Shown here: piece after piece, positions 1-6,922 of the stretch
Position numbering within the stretch: position 1 is the stretch's first letter
How the letters are laid out: every line of letters starts with the position of its first letter
Assembly: GCA_039030175.1 (NCBI GenBank)
Contig: JBCCER010000187.1
Coordinates: 1 to 8,461 of the forward strand
Length of the DNA: 8,461 bases
DNA from: JANQGH01 sp039030175
GTDB taxonomy: Bacteria; Pseudomonadota; Alphaproteobacteria; DSM-16000; Inquilinaceae
Reading direction: 5' to 3'
Translations under genes and position numbers: made by a program
The notes under the pieces: model-generated
Told to the model about the DNA's origin: nothing
Seen by the model: only the letters and a program-made list of their open reading frames with translations
Databases searched by the model: none

Positions 1-1
1 C

Positions 2-772
2 GCCTGGCAGAGTATCCGAGCGGCGTTCGACGAATCGCTCGCCAAAGCCTCGCTTGCGGCCGGCATATTGGAAACAGCAATTGTGGCGGGCGGGCTGGCC
101 GGCAGTCGCAACCCCGAGCGGCGCAGCGCGTTCTTCGCGGCTGCCCCGAAATTGGGTGATCTGCAGGTTTACTCCGACGGCTACGCCGCCTTGATCGGCG
201 CTCATGGAGGGCGCCCGGGCGTTGTCGTGGCGATAGGAACAGGAACCGTCGCTCATACGCTAAATGCAGACAATACAAGCCGTCAGGTTGGCGGCTGGGG
301 CTTTCCCGTAGGGGACGAAGGCGGCGGTGCCTGGCTCGGCTGGCGCGCCGTGGCGGAGACGCTGCACGTCGTCGATGGTCGCCGGACCCATCCGCCGGGC
401 GGCAGCCCGTTGCATCAAGACCTCATCGAGGCGCTGGGGCCGGACCACGAAACGCTCGTCACCTGGACCGTCGCCGCCAATACCACCCGCTATGCCAGCC
501 TGGCCCCCACGGTGGTTGACCACGCCAGCCGTGGTGACGAAGGCGCCCATGCTCTACTGGTCGAAGGCGCACAGCAGATCGAATCCCTCATCAGGGCGGC
601 TGACCCAACTGAGCAGCTTCCGCTGGCACTCACCGGCAGCCTGGCACCGATCTACGAGAAGATGATCGCCCGTGCCATGGCTTCGCGGCTGGTAACGCCG
701 CTGGGCAGTGCCGTCGACGGGGCCATTCTGCTCGCGCGAGGGCAAGCACCCAACGAGGTGTTGGTCGCATGA
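2..772 (+). CDS. BadF/BadG/BcrA-type N-acetylglucosamine (or glucosamine) kinase, 5' end cut by window
   Basis: This is the last 256 residues of an ASKHA-fold sugar kinase that probably phosphorylates GlcNAc to GlcNAc-6-P in the cytoplasm. The frame is open to the window edge, so the N-terminus, including the first phosphate-binding loop, is missing. Numbered from the edge, the visible motifs are LAGSRNPERR (32-41), SDGYAALIGAHGG (58-70, with the likely catalytic Asp59), the second phosphate loop AIGTGT (77-82), GGWGFPVGDEGGGAWLG (97-113) and a C-terminal LTGSLAP adenosine-site motif. These are typical of the BadF/BcrA family glucosamine and GlcNAc kinases. A TTG at 68 is internal and not the start. 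The gene overlaps the next one by 4 bases (ATGA) and heads a nagA/nagB-type cluster, which favours GlcNAc over free glucosamine as substrate. Family assignment is firm; substrate is inferred from context. Confidence 0.9.
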   Translation, partial: AWQSIRAAFDESLAKASLAAGILETAIVAGGLAGSRNPERRSAFFAAAPKLGDLQVYSDGYAALIGAHGGRPGVVVAIGTGTVAHTLNADNTSRQVGGWGFPVGDEGGGAWLGWRAVAETLHVVDGRRTHPPGGSPLHQDLIEALGPDHETLVTWTVAANTTRYASLAPTVVDHASRGDEGAHALLVEGAQQIESLIRAADPTEQLPLALTGSLAPIYEKMIARAMASRLVTPLGSAVDGAILLARGQAPNEVLVA

Positions 773-1539
773 CGATCGAGCTGGCGCCCCTCGCTGACCT
801 TCGCCCAGACCCGGAAGAGTCCGCGCCGCTCTATCTGCAGCTTGCCAAGCGTCTGACCGATGCCATCCGAAATGGAAGGTGGAAAGCCGGCGATGCCCTG
901 CCGTCTGAACGTCAGATGTGCGAGGTTCTGGGCGTTTCACGCGTCACCCTGCGCAAGGCGCTCGACACGCTTGCGGCCGATGGGCTGGTCGAGGCCAGAC
1001 ACGGTTCCGGCACGTTCGTGGCGGACCGTGTGCACCAGCCCATGTCGGTCCTAACCAGCTTTTCCTATGACATGGAGTCGCGCGGACAGACCCCCTCCTC
1101 CCGCTGGTTGAAACATGGCTACTTTCCTGCCACGCCCGAAGAAGCGATGGCGCTGGGCCTGGCGCCCGGCGAGCCGATCTTTCGGCTGCATCGCCTTCGC
1201 CTGGCGGATGGCGAGCCCATGGCGATCGAGATCGCTGTACTGAACCGCAGCGATGTCCCCGACCCGGAGTCGATCGGCCCGTCGCTCTATGCCTATTTGG
1301 CGACGCGCGGCCGAGAACCGACTCGCGCGCTGGAACATTTGCGCGCCACTATCCTGCGCGGTGAGGAGGCGGCTATCCTATCTGTGCCGAAAAACAGCGC
1401 CGCCCTTTACATCACCCGCGTCGGCTATCTGCCGGACGGCAGAGTCGTGGAGTTCACCCGGTCCTACTATCGCGGCGACCGCTACGACTTCGTCGCCGAA
1501 CTGCATCGCCAGCCCGAAAGCGCGAGACACACGGGATGA
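769..1539 (+). CDS. GntR-family (HutC/UTRA subfamily) transcriptional regulator of amino-sugar use, NagR/DasR-like
   Basis: A 256-residue DNA-binding repressor. Residues about 19-85 form the GntR winged helix, with APLYLQLAKRL at the start, the recognition region SERQMCEVLGVSRVTLRKAL (46-65) and the wing RHGSGTFVA (77-85). Residues about 105-245 form a UTRA ligand domain, with RLHRLRLADGEPMAIE (139-154) and EFTRSYYRGDRYDFVAEL (228-245). Related NagR and DasR proteins bind GlcNAc-6-P or GlcN-6-P and release DNA. The same is inferred here because the gene sits between the kinase and nagA. The ATG at 769 has a GAGGTG ribosome-binding site at 755-760 inside the upstream gene, and it overlaps that gene's stop. 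Being inside the operon, it is likely autoregulated. The operator is probably upstream of the window. Confidence 0.93.
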   Translation: MTIELAPLADLRPDPEESAPLYLQLAKRLTDAIRNGRWKAGDALPSERQMCEVLGVSRVTLRKALDTLAADGLVEARHGSGTFVADRVHQPMSVLTSFSYDMESRGQTPSSRWLKHGYFPATPEEAMALGLAPGEPIFRLHRLRLADGEPMAIEIAVLNRSDVPDPESIGPSLYAYLATRGREPTRALEHLRATILRGEEAAILSVPKNSAALYITRVGYLPDGRVVEFTRSYYRGDRYDFVAELHRQPESARHTG

Positions 1540-2660
1540 GCCAGCATCTTTCCGGCAGGATCGTCACCGAAGCGGGCGTCGTTGACGGCGCCATTAAGTT
1601 TGACGCCACTGTTGAATCGATTGACGCGGGTGGTTCGCAAAGCAGCGACATCATCGTGCCCGGCTTCATCGATCTGCATGTCCATGGCGGCGGCGGCGCG
1701 GACGTCATGGAGGGCGCGGATTCCGTGCGGGCGATGGCGCGATTGCACGGTCAGCACGGAACGACCTCGCTGCTCGCCACCACGATGACAGCAATTGCAG
1801 ATGAGGTAATCGCGGGGCTCAAAGGCATCGCCGAGGCGATGGCTGCGCCGAATGCGGAAAGCGCCGAGATCCTGGCGGCTCACCTCGAAGGTCCGTTCAT
1901 CAGCCCCAACAAACTGGGCGCACAGCCTGATGAGGCCATCGGACCCGACTTGGAACTCTTGCGCCGGATGACGGAGACTTGCCCGATCAAGGTCGCCACC
2001 ATCGCCCCGGATATGGGGGGTGACGATCCGATCGACGGCAGCTTGTTTGCGGAGTTTACATCGATCCTGACCAGCCACGGCGCCAGGGTCCAGCTGGGCC
2101 ACAGCCCGTGCACCTATGACGTGGCGGTCGCGAGCTTCGAGCGGGGCGCAAGTGGTGTCACCCACATGTTCAACGCCATGTCGTCGCTGCACCATCGCTC
2201 ACCGGGATTGGCCGGCGCTGCTCTCGCCCACGCGGAATATGGCGAACTGATTCCTGACCTGATGCATGTCCATCCGGGCGCGATGCGGGTCGGCCTCCGC
2301 GCCATTCCGAAGCTCTATGCCATAACGGACGCAACAGCGGCGACCGGTATGCCCGACGGCGACTACCGCCTCGGCCGCCATACGGTCCGCAAATGCGACA
2401 ATGGCGTGCGGCTGGAAGACGGCACCTTGGCCGGCAGCGCGCTGACCATGGATCAAGCCTTCGCCAATCTGATCGGCATTGGCCTTGACCTCACGGACGC
2501 TGCAAAGCGCACATCAACCTTCGCCGCCGATTACTTGGGCCTGACGGACAGGGGCAGATTGACCCCGGGGCTGCGTGCCGATCTGGCGGTGTTCGACGAC
2601 AAAATGGCGCTGAAACGCGTCTACAAGAAGGGACGAATCATCCATGACGTTGATGCTTGA
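1536..2660 (+). CDS. nagA: N-acetylglucosamine-6-phosphate deacetylase
   Basis: A 374-residue cytoplasmic amidohydrolase of normal NagA length that hydrolyses GlcNAc-6-P to GlcN-6-P and acetate. Metal and active-site motifs of the family appear in order: HVHGGGG with His48 and His50, HLEGPFI with the metal ligand Glu118, LGHS with His189, VTHMFNAM with His210, the substrate-site HVHP at 244-247, and ITDATAATG with the catalytic Asp265. The terminal RADLAVFD segment (347-354) is the returning beta-sandwich strand. The ATG at 1536 overlaps the regulator's stop as ATGA. No strong Shine-Dalgarno is visible, so translation probably depends on coupling to the gene before it. The loop after His189 reads SPCTY where the E. 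coli enzyme has SNATY, and Leu242 replaces the usual Gly before HVHP. Neither change removes a catalytic residue. Confidence 0.96.
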   Translation: MSQHLSGRIVTEAGVVDGAIKFDATVESIDAGGSQSSDIIVPGFIDLHVHGGGGADVMEGADSVRAMARLHGQHGTTSLLATTMTAIADEVIAGLKGIAEAMAAPNAESAEILAAHLEGPFISPNKLGAQPDEAIGPDLELLRRMTETCPIKVATIAPDMGGDDPIDGSLFAEFTSILTSHGARVQLGHSPCTYDVAVASFERGASGVTHMFNAMSSLHHRSPGLAGAALAHAEYGELIPDLMHVHPGAMRVGLRAIPKLYAITDATAATGMPDGDYRLGRHTVRKCDNGVRLEDGTLAGSALTMDQAFANLIGIGLDLTDAAKRTSTFAADYLGLTDRGRLTPGLRADLAVFDDKMALKRVYKKGRIIHDVDA

Positions 2661-3663
2661 TGAGGCGCGCCAATGCCCATCGGTTGCCCGCGACCTCTTG
2701 TCCCTCGACGACGATCTCTATGACGGGCTAGGCGCCGACCTCACCGCCAGCCCCCCTCCTTTTGTCGCCTTGGTCGGGCGCGGCTCGTCGGGACAGGCCG
2801 CCGCCTACGGGGCATTCATCATCGAGACCGTGCTTGGAACGCTGTGCGCCTCCCTAGCGCCGTCGACTGTCACGTTACACAACGCGCGATTCAAGACGGC
2901 AGGCGCCCTGGCGATCGGCGTTTCGCAAAGCGGCCGCAGCCCCGACCTAGTACAGACCTTCAAACGGGTCGGCGAAGGCGGTGCGCGCACGGTTGCACTG
3001 GTCAACAAACCAGCATCGCCCCTGGCCGATCTCGCGGAAACAGTTCTTCCGCACCACGCTGGTGACGAAAACGCGGTTGCCGCGACCAAGACCTTCGTCG
3101 CCAGCCTTGTCGGCATGGCGCGGCTGGTCACCGCCTGGTCGGATCGTACCGATCTCGCCGAAGCGCTGGCCGCCCTGCCCGACCGTTTGGAACAGGCGCT
3201 TGCCTGCGACTGGTCGCCAGCCATGGACAAACTCGTTGCGACTGATCGGATGCTGGTGATCGCGCGGGGGGCAAGTCTCGCTGTTGCTGGCGAAGCGGCC
3301 TTGAAGCTGAAGGAAACCTGCGCATTGCAAGCTGAGGCATTTAGCGCAGCCGAGGTGATGCACGGACCCCGCGCCTTGATTGAGGCTGGCTATCCGATCT
3401 TAGGTCTAGCACCTAGCGGACCCGATCAGGCGAGCACGGTCGCGACGTTGGAGGCGTTGGCGCAGGACGGAGCGCGAGTGATGTGCGCCGGATCCGGCGT
3501 TGCCGGCGGCCTGTCGCTGCCGATTCCTGCCCCGCTTCACCCGTTGCTGGACCCGATTGTCGCGATCGCAGCGTTCTATCCGTTCGTCGCGGCCCTTTCG
3601 GTTGCCAGAGGCTTTTCGCCTGATACGCCGCGCAATTTGAGCAAGGTGACGGAGACGATCTGA
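2644..3663 (+). CDS. Glucosamine-6-phosphate deaminase, SIS-domain type (NagB-II; GlmS isomerase-like)
   Basis: A 339-residue protein with two SIS domains and no glutaminase domain. It resembles the isomerase half of GlmS and is expected to convert GlcN-6-P to fructose-6-P and ammonia. SIS-1 holds GRGSSG (45-50), SQSGRSPD (94-101) and AATKTF (146-151). SIS-2 holds ARGASLAVAGEAALKLKE (207-224) and AEVMHGPRALI (236-246). The C-terminus has PRNLSK (329-334). By alignment from memory with E. coli GlmS, Glu224, His240 and Lys334 match its catalytic Glu488, His504 and Lys603. The ATG at 2644 lies 17 bases inside nagA, with AAGGGA at 2628-2633 as ribosome-binding site; an ATG at 2653 would be too far from it. 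Without a glutaminase domain it cannot be a complete glutamine-dependent GlmS. Position directly after nagA supports the catabolic deaminase role. AgaS-like specificity is the main alternative. Confidence 0.9.
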   Translation: MTLMLDEARQCPSVARDLLSLDDDLYDGLGADLTASPPPFVALVGRGSSGQAAAYGAFIIETVLGTLCASLAPSTVTLHNARFKTAGALAIGVSQSGRSPDLVQTFKRVGEGGARTVALVNKPASPLADLAETVLPHHAGDENAVAATKTFVASLVGMARLVTAWSDRTDLAEALAALPDRLEQALACDWSPAMDKLVATDRMLVIARGASLAVAGEAALKLKETCALQAEAFSAAEVMHGPRALIEAGYPILGLAPSGPDQASTVATLEALAQDGARVMCAGSGVAGGLSLPIPAPLHPLLDPIVAIAAFYPFVAALSVARGFSPDTPRNLSKVTETI

Positions 3664-3680
3664 GACGGGACGGAACTTGC

Positions 3681-3688
3681 GGGAGAAG
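3681..3688 (+). promoter_or_regulatory. Ribosome-binding site that fixes the TTG start of the small secreted protein
   Basis: GGGAGAAG ends four bases before the TTG at 3693, with its GGGAG core seven bases upstream. It is the only good Shine-Dalgarno between the deaminase stop and this reading frame. It supports both the start choice and the view that the small gene is translated. Confidence 0.6.
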
Positions 3689-3692
3689 CGCA

Positions 3693-3998
3693 TTGCGGAT
3701 CAGTGGGCCCGTCTTCGCGTTAGCGTTCCTGATCTCCAGCCAGGCGGCTGCCCAGCCCGAGCTTGAATCCTATCGCGACTGCGCCAGCCAATGGGCGGAG
3801 TCCCATATTGAGCGCCCTGACGATGCGGAAGCGCTCGCCCAGGCGGCTCTCGACGCCTGTTCCGAACAGCGCAAAACCATGCTGGCCAGCTATGAAGCGG
3901 CCGGCTTCACAGAAGAACTCAGCGCTTCCTATCTAGAAAGCGCCGAGTCATCGATCAGGAACCTGCTGGTCGCCCAGATAGCACGCTGGCGCGGGTAG
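3693..3998 (+). CDS. Small predicted secreted/periplasmic protein of unknown function
   Basis: A 101-residue protein that I cannot assign to a named family. Residues 1-20 look like a Sec signal peptide: Arg2, a hydrophobic core (about 5-15), and SQAAA followed by QPELE, suggesting cleavage after Ala20. The mature part of about 81 residues is predicted to be mostly helical and rich in Ala and Glu. It has exactly two cysteines, Cys30 and Cys56, which could form one disulfide in the periplasm. The pattern of a tyrosine-x-x-Cys, then an acidic and alanine-rich helix, then Ala-Cys is familiar from other small alphaproteobacterial exported proteins, but I know no function. It starts at TTG, 29 bases after the deaminase stop, on the same strand and with no terminator between. 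It may therefore be the last gene of the nag operon. Confidence 0.72.
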   Translation: MRISGPVFALAFLISSQAAAQPELESYRDCASQWAESHIERPDDAEALAQAALDACSEQRKTMLASYEAAGFTEELSASYLESAESSIRNLLVAQIARWRG

Positions 3999-4011
3999 CT
4001 AGGCTACCCGC
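3991..4011. terminator. Perfect inverted repeat at the convergent junction, possible bidirectional terminator
   Basis: GCGGGTAGC (3991-3999) and GCTACCCGC (4003-4011) are exact reverse complements separated by TAG. The repeat covers the TAG stop of the plus-strand small gene (3996-3998) and the TAG stop of dctM on the minus strand (4006-4004). Symmetry means the transcript from either side would fold the same 9-bp stem. There is no T-run on either side and the three-base loop is tight, so it is not a classical intrinsic terminator. It may instead protect 3' ends or cooperate with Rho. Confidence 0.5.
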
Positions 4012-5320
4012 CTCCCGCACTCTCCCACATGGTCTCGGGCAGGATCGTCGCGATGTCAGGAACCAGGATCAGCAAGAAGACCATCACCACCATGATCAGG
4101 AACATGGGGAACGCCGCCTTGGCGATGAAGTTCATCTCGTGATTGGTCATGCCCTGCAGCACGAACAGGTTGAAGCCAATCGGCGGCGTGATCTGCGCCA
4201 TCTCAACCACGACAACCACGAAGATACCGAACCATATGATGTCGATCCCGGCCTGCACGATCATCGGCTCGACAACGGCCATGGTCAGCACGACCGACGA
4301 GATCCCGTCGAGGAAACAGCCGAGGATGATGTAGAAGATCAACAGCACCATCAGCAGCTCGAACCGCGTGAGATCAAGCTCGGCGATCAAATCCGCCAGA
4401 CCACGCGGCAGGCCAGTAAAGCCCATCGACTGAGATAGGAACGCGGCGCCGGCAAGGATCAAGGCGATCATCGCCGAGGTCCGCATCGCACCCATCAAGC
4501 TGGTCGAAAAGCTCTTCCAGTTCAGCGAGCGCTGGCTGGCGGCGAGGATCAATGACCCGATGACGCCGATCGCCGCCGCCTCGGTGGCAGTGGCAAAACC
4601 GAGATACATCGAGCCGATAACAACAATGATCAGCAAGATGACCGGGATCAGGAACCGAGAGTTTTTGACCTTCTCCGTGAAGGTCATCACCGGGTCCTTC
4701 GCCGGTTTGAATTTGCTGGAGACCTGCGACATGATCGCGACGTAGCCCATGAACATCAGGGCCAGAACAAGGCCTGGCAGAATGCCGGCCATGAACAGTT
4801 TGGTGATGCTCTGATTGACCTGCACGCCATAGACGATGAGGGTCAGCGACGGTGGGATCATCAACCCCAAGGTCGCCGCACCCGCCAAGGTGCCGATCAC
4901 CATGGTTTCCGGATACTCGCGCTTACGCAGCTCTGGGATCGACATCTTGCCGACCGTGGTGAGGGTCGCGGCAGAGGAGCCGGAGACGGCGGCGAAGACG
5001 GTGCAGCCAACGATATTGGTATGAACCAGACCACCGGGTAATCGCGCTAGCCAGGGCGACAGGCCGCGGAACATGTCCTCCGATAATCGGGTTCGGAACA
5101 GGATCTCACCCATCCAGATGAAGAGGGGCAGTGCTGTTAGCGTCCAGGAGGACGAAGCCCGCCAAATGTTGGTGATCATCACATCGCCGGTCGGGCGCGT
5201 GGTGAAGAGTTCGACGCCGACAAAGGCAACGCCGAGCAAGGCGAGCCCGACCCAAACGCCGGAGCCCAACAGCAGGAACAGGACGAAGAGGAAGATAACG
5301 ATTAGGTAGACTTGATCCAT
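4004..5320 (-). CDS. dctM: TRAP transporter large permease subunit (DctM)
   Basis: A 438-residue inner-membrane protein, the usual DctM length, with about 12 hydrophobic segments along its whole length. It is the Na+-coupled channel component of a tripartite ATP-independent periplasmic transporter. Family signatures include VSGSSAATLTTVGKMSIPEL (112-131), GAATLGLMIPPS (147-158), ATATEAAAIGV (243-253), LDGISSVVLT (337-346) and QITPPIGFNLFVLQGM (376-391). The GSS and PPS/PPIG segments are the conserved substrate and Na+ site elements of the family. The ATG at 5320 follows the dctQ stop by five bases, and a GGGGAG ribosome-binding site (5334-5329) lies inside the end of dctQ, so the two are coupled. 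It is the last gene of its operon and ends five bases from the convergent nag-side gene. The substrate cannot be deduced from this subunit. Confidence 0.96.
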   Translation of the reverse strand: MDQVYLIVIFLFVLFLLLGSGVWVGLALLGVAFVGVELFTTRPTGDVMITNIWRASSSWTLTALPLFIWMGEILFRTRLSEDMFRGLSPWLARLPGGLVHTNIVGCTVFAAVSGSSAATLTTVGKMSIPELRKREYPETMVIGTLAGAATLGLMIPPSLTLIVYGVQVNQSITKLFMAGILPGLVLALMFMGYVAIMSQVSSKFKPAKDPVMTFTEKVKNSRFLIPVILLIIVVIGSMYLGFATATEAAAIGVIGSLILAASQRSLNWKSFSTSLMGAMRTSAMIALILAGAAFLSQSMGFTGLPRGLADLIAELDLTRFELLMVLLIFYIILGCFLDGISSVVLTMAVVEPMIVQAGIDIIWFGIFVVVVVEMAQITPPIGFNLFVLQGMTNHEMNFIAKAAFPMFLIMVVMVFLLILVPDIATILPETMWESAGGG

Positions 5321-5325
5321 GATCG

Positions 5326-5859
5326 CTACTCCCCGTGGCTCTGTTCGATGATGTCCGTCTTGATGCGGTTATCGCCAAAGAACAGGACGTGGAGAAGATT
5401 GTCGGTGAGCGCGATGGCGAAGACTCCCGCACCGATTCCCATCGCCATTTGTGGGATCCAGATCGGCGATGCGTCTTGGCCTTGGCTGATATCGTTGAAC
5501 AGCCAGGACCAGTAAATCGCTTGGAAGGCGTAGTAGGTGAAGTACCAGGCCAGCGCGGCGCCGATGAGGAAGCACCAACCGTCGACGATCCGCTTAGCCC
5601 GACGGCTCAACAAGTTCAAAACGATGCTAACCCGGATGTGCGAACCGTGGTTGAGCGCGCTGGCAAAGGCAAAGAAAGAAGCCGCGGCCATGCAATAGCC
5701 GGCATATTCCGGCGCGCCGGGGAAAATCTCACCCGTCCAGCGGGCCGACATTTGCAAAACGATAAGGAGAAGGATGGCGACCAGGAAAATCGCGGCGAGA
5801 ATGCCGCACCCGGTGTAAAGCCAGTCAAGCAACCTTCTCAGAACTCGCATCGCAACCAT
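5326..5859 (-). CDS. dctQ: TRAP transporter small permease subunit (DctQ)
   Basis: A 177-residue membrane protein with four predicted transmembrane helices, roughly residues 18-38, 52-70, 92-112 and 137-158, as expected for DctQ. The conserved core is EYAGYCMAAASFFAFASALN (51-70) followed by HGSHIRVSIVLNLL (71-84), and a late WIPQ (134-137). It pairs with DctM in the inner membrane and helps dock the substrate-loaded binding protein. The ATG at 5859 has a GGGAGG ribosome-binding site seven bases upstream. An 82-base gap holding a strong hairpin separates it from dctP, whereas the gap to dctM is only five bases. A second ATG at codon 4 is possible but less well spaced. Confidence 0.94.
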   Translation of the reverse strand: MVAMRVLRRLLDWLYTGCGILAAIFLVAILLLIVLQMSARWTGEIFPGAPEYAGYCMAAASFFAFASALNHGSHIRVSIVLNLLSRRAKRIVDGWCFLIGAALAWYFTYYAFQAIYWSWLFNDISQGQDASPIWIPQMAMGIGAGVFAIALTDNLLHVLFFGDNRIKTDIIEQSHGE

Positions 5860-5908
5860 GGCCTAGCCTCCCTCGCCCAATGGTTCTCCACTCGTCACGG
5901 AAAAGATC

Positions 5909-5930
5909 GGGGGCGGCCGAAACCGCCCCC
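5909..5930 (-). promoter_or_regulatory. GC-rich hairpin between dctP and dctQ, probable partial terminator or mRNA stabiliser
   Basis: On the minus strand GGGGGCGG, a six-base loop TTTCGG, then CCGCCCCC form an 8-bp all-GC stem, followed by GATCTTTTCC. It lies 11 bases after the dctP stop and 49 bases before the dctQ start. The short T-run makes it a weak rho-independent terminator. Binding proteins are needed in excess over the permease, and such hairpins commonly cause partial termination or protect the upstream message from 3' decay. The structure is seen in the sequence; its effect is inferred. Confidence 0.65.
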
Positions 5931-5941
5931 AATTCCACCAA

Positions 5942-6922
5942 TCACTCAGATGCGTGGTAGGCGTCGATGATGGCTTGACCCTGCTCACCAGCAGACTCGA
6001 GCCATTCAGCGGTCATGGTTTCGCCGATTTCGCGCAACTCCGCACGAAGGGCGTCGGTCGGCGGCCCTACTTCCATGCCGCCGGCCCGCAGACCGTTCAG
6101 TGTGAACTGGGTGTACTCAACCGCGCGCCAAGTACCGGCGTACTCGGCCAGGTGTGCACACCCCATGATGATGTTCTGGTTCTGCTCGCTGGTGTCTTCC
6201 CAGACACCGGTGTTGATCAGCACATAGTTGCGCGGCAGCCAGGCATCGACTTCGTAGAAGTGCGTCAGGCTCTCCCAGACTTGGCGGTCATAGCCGGTCG
6301 CGCCGGAGGAGATCATCGAGTCCGCAACGCCGGTGGCAAAGGCCTGGCTGATTTCTGCGGCTTCGATCTGCACCGGCAGCATGCCGGTCAACTCAGCCAG
6401 ACGGGCCGTCGTGTTGTTGTAAGAGCGGAAGTTGATGCCTTCCATCGCGGCAACCGACTCGATGGGCTCACGGAAATAGAGCCCTTGCGGCGGCCACGGC
6501 ACCGAGTACAGCAACGTCAGATTCTGGTCGGCCAGGATCTGGGTCAAGGTCGGCTCGGCTGCTTCCCACAAACGCTCAGCATCTGCAAAAGAGGTCGCGA
6601 GGAATGGGACCGAGTCCACACCGAACACGGCATTCTCGTTCTGGTGGCCAGACAACAGCCGCTCGCCGATCGGCACCTGGCCGGTTTGGATGGCCCGCTT
6701 GATGTCAGCGCCAGCAAACAGTGAGCCGGACGGGTGGGTGACGATCTCGATATCGCCGCCAGTGCCGATGGTCACGCATTCGGCGAACTGTTCACCGGTA
6801 TGGGAATGGAAGTTGGTCGCCGAATAGGCCATCGGCATATCCCAAACTTCGGCCTGAGCAACGCCGCCAAGGCAAAGGGCCATAGCCGTTGCGCCGATAA
6901 GTGATTTGGTAACCCTGTTCAT
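5942..6922 (-). CDS. dctP: TRAP transporter periplasmic substrate-binding protein (DctP family)
   Basis: A 326-residue exported binding protein. Residues 1-24 are a Sec signal peptide (MNRVTKS, then a hydrophobic core, then VAQA), with cleavage expected before EVWDMP. DctP features include KRAIQTGQVPIGE (75-87), FGVDSVPFL (100-108), PPQGLYFREPIES (144-156), GINFRSYNNTTARLAELTGM (162-181) and EISQAFATGVADSMISSGAT (190-209). Arg166 in GINFRSYN matches the conserved arginine that clamps the ligand carboxylate in SiaP-like proteins, so the ligand probably carries a carboxylate. The reading frame extends to an ATG at 7024. The start at 6922 is preferred because it gives a clean signal peptide and has a good ribosome-binding site, while the longer form would bury the signal and run into the upstream gene. 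The mature part has two cysteines, Cys49 and Cys255. Substrate unknown; the neighbours suggest an amino acid or related compound. Confidence 0.95.
   Translation of the reverse strand: MNRVTKSLIGATAMALCLGGVAQAEVWDMPMAYSATNFHSHTGEQFAECVTIGTGGDIEIVTHPSGSLFAGADIKRAIQTGQVPIGERLLSGHQNENAVFGVDSVPFLATSFADAERLWEAAEPTLTQILADQNLTLLYSVPWPPQGLYFREPIESVAAMEGINFRSYNNTTARLAELTGMLPVQIEAAEISQAFATGVADSMISSGATGYDRQVWESLTHFYEVDAWLPRNYVLINTGVWEDTSEQNQNIIMGCAHLAEYAGTWRAVEYTQFTLNGLRAGGMEVGPPTDALRAELREIGETMTAEWLESAGEQGQAIIDAYHASE

Noticed and set aside
68..70. TTG as the start of the kinase gene
   Set aside because: The frame is open to the window edge and codes family-like sequence before it, so this is an internal leucine codon of a truncated gene.
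512..523. Palindrome GTGGTTGACCAC, resembling half-sites of NagR/DasR operators
   Set aside because: It lies deep inside the kinase coding region, and its two-base centre does not match the spacing I recall for DasR sites. It is probably chance.
1482..2195. A 237-codon minus-strand frame opposite nagA
   Set aside because: The opposite strand encodes NagA with all metal and catalytic motifs. The antisense translation has no recognisable features.
3487..3498. Perfect 12-base palindrome GCCGGATCCGGC
   Set aside because: It lies inside the deaminase gene, encodes Ala-Gly-Ser-Gly, and is expected occasionally in GC-rich coding sequence.
5335..5970. A 211-codon plus-strand frame opposite dctQ and running across the dctP-dctQ hairpin
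   Set aside because: It is a highly charged, low-complexity translation antisense to a four-helix membrane protein, which is typical of a shadow frame.
5954..6724. A 256-codon plus-strand frame opposite dctP
   Set aside because: It is antisense to a clear TRAP binding protein, has no domain-like pattern, and its length is explained by GC-rich codon bias.
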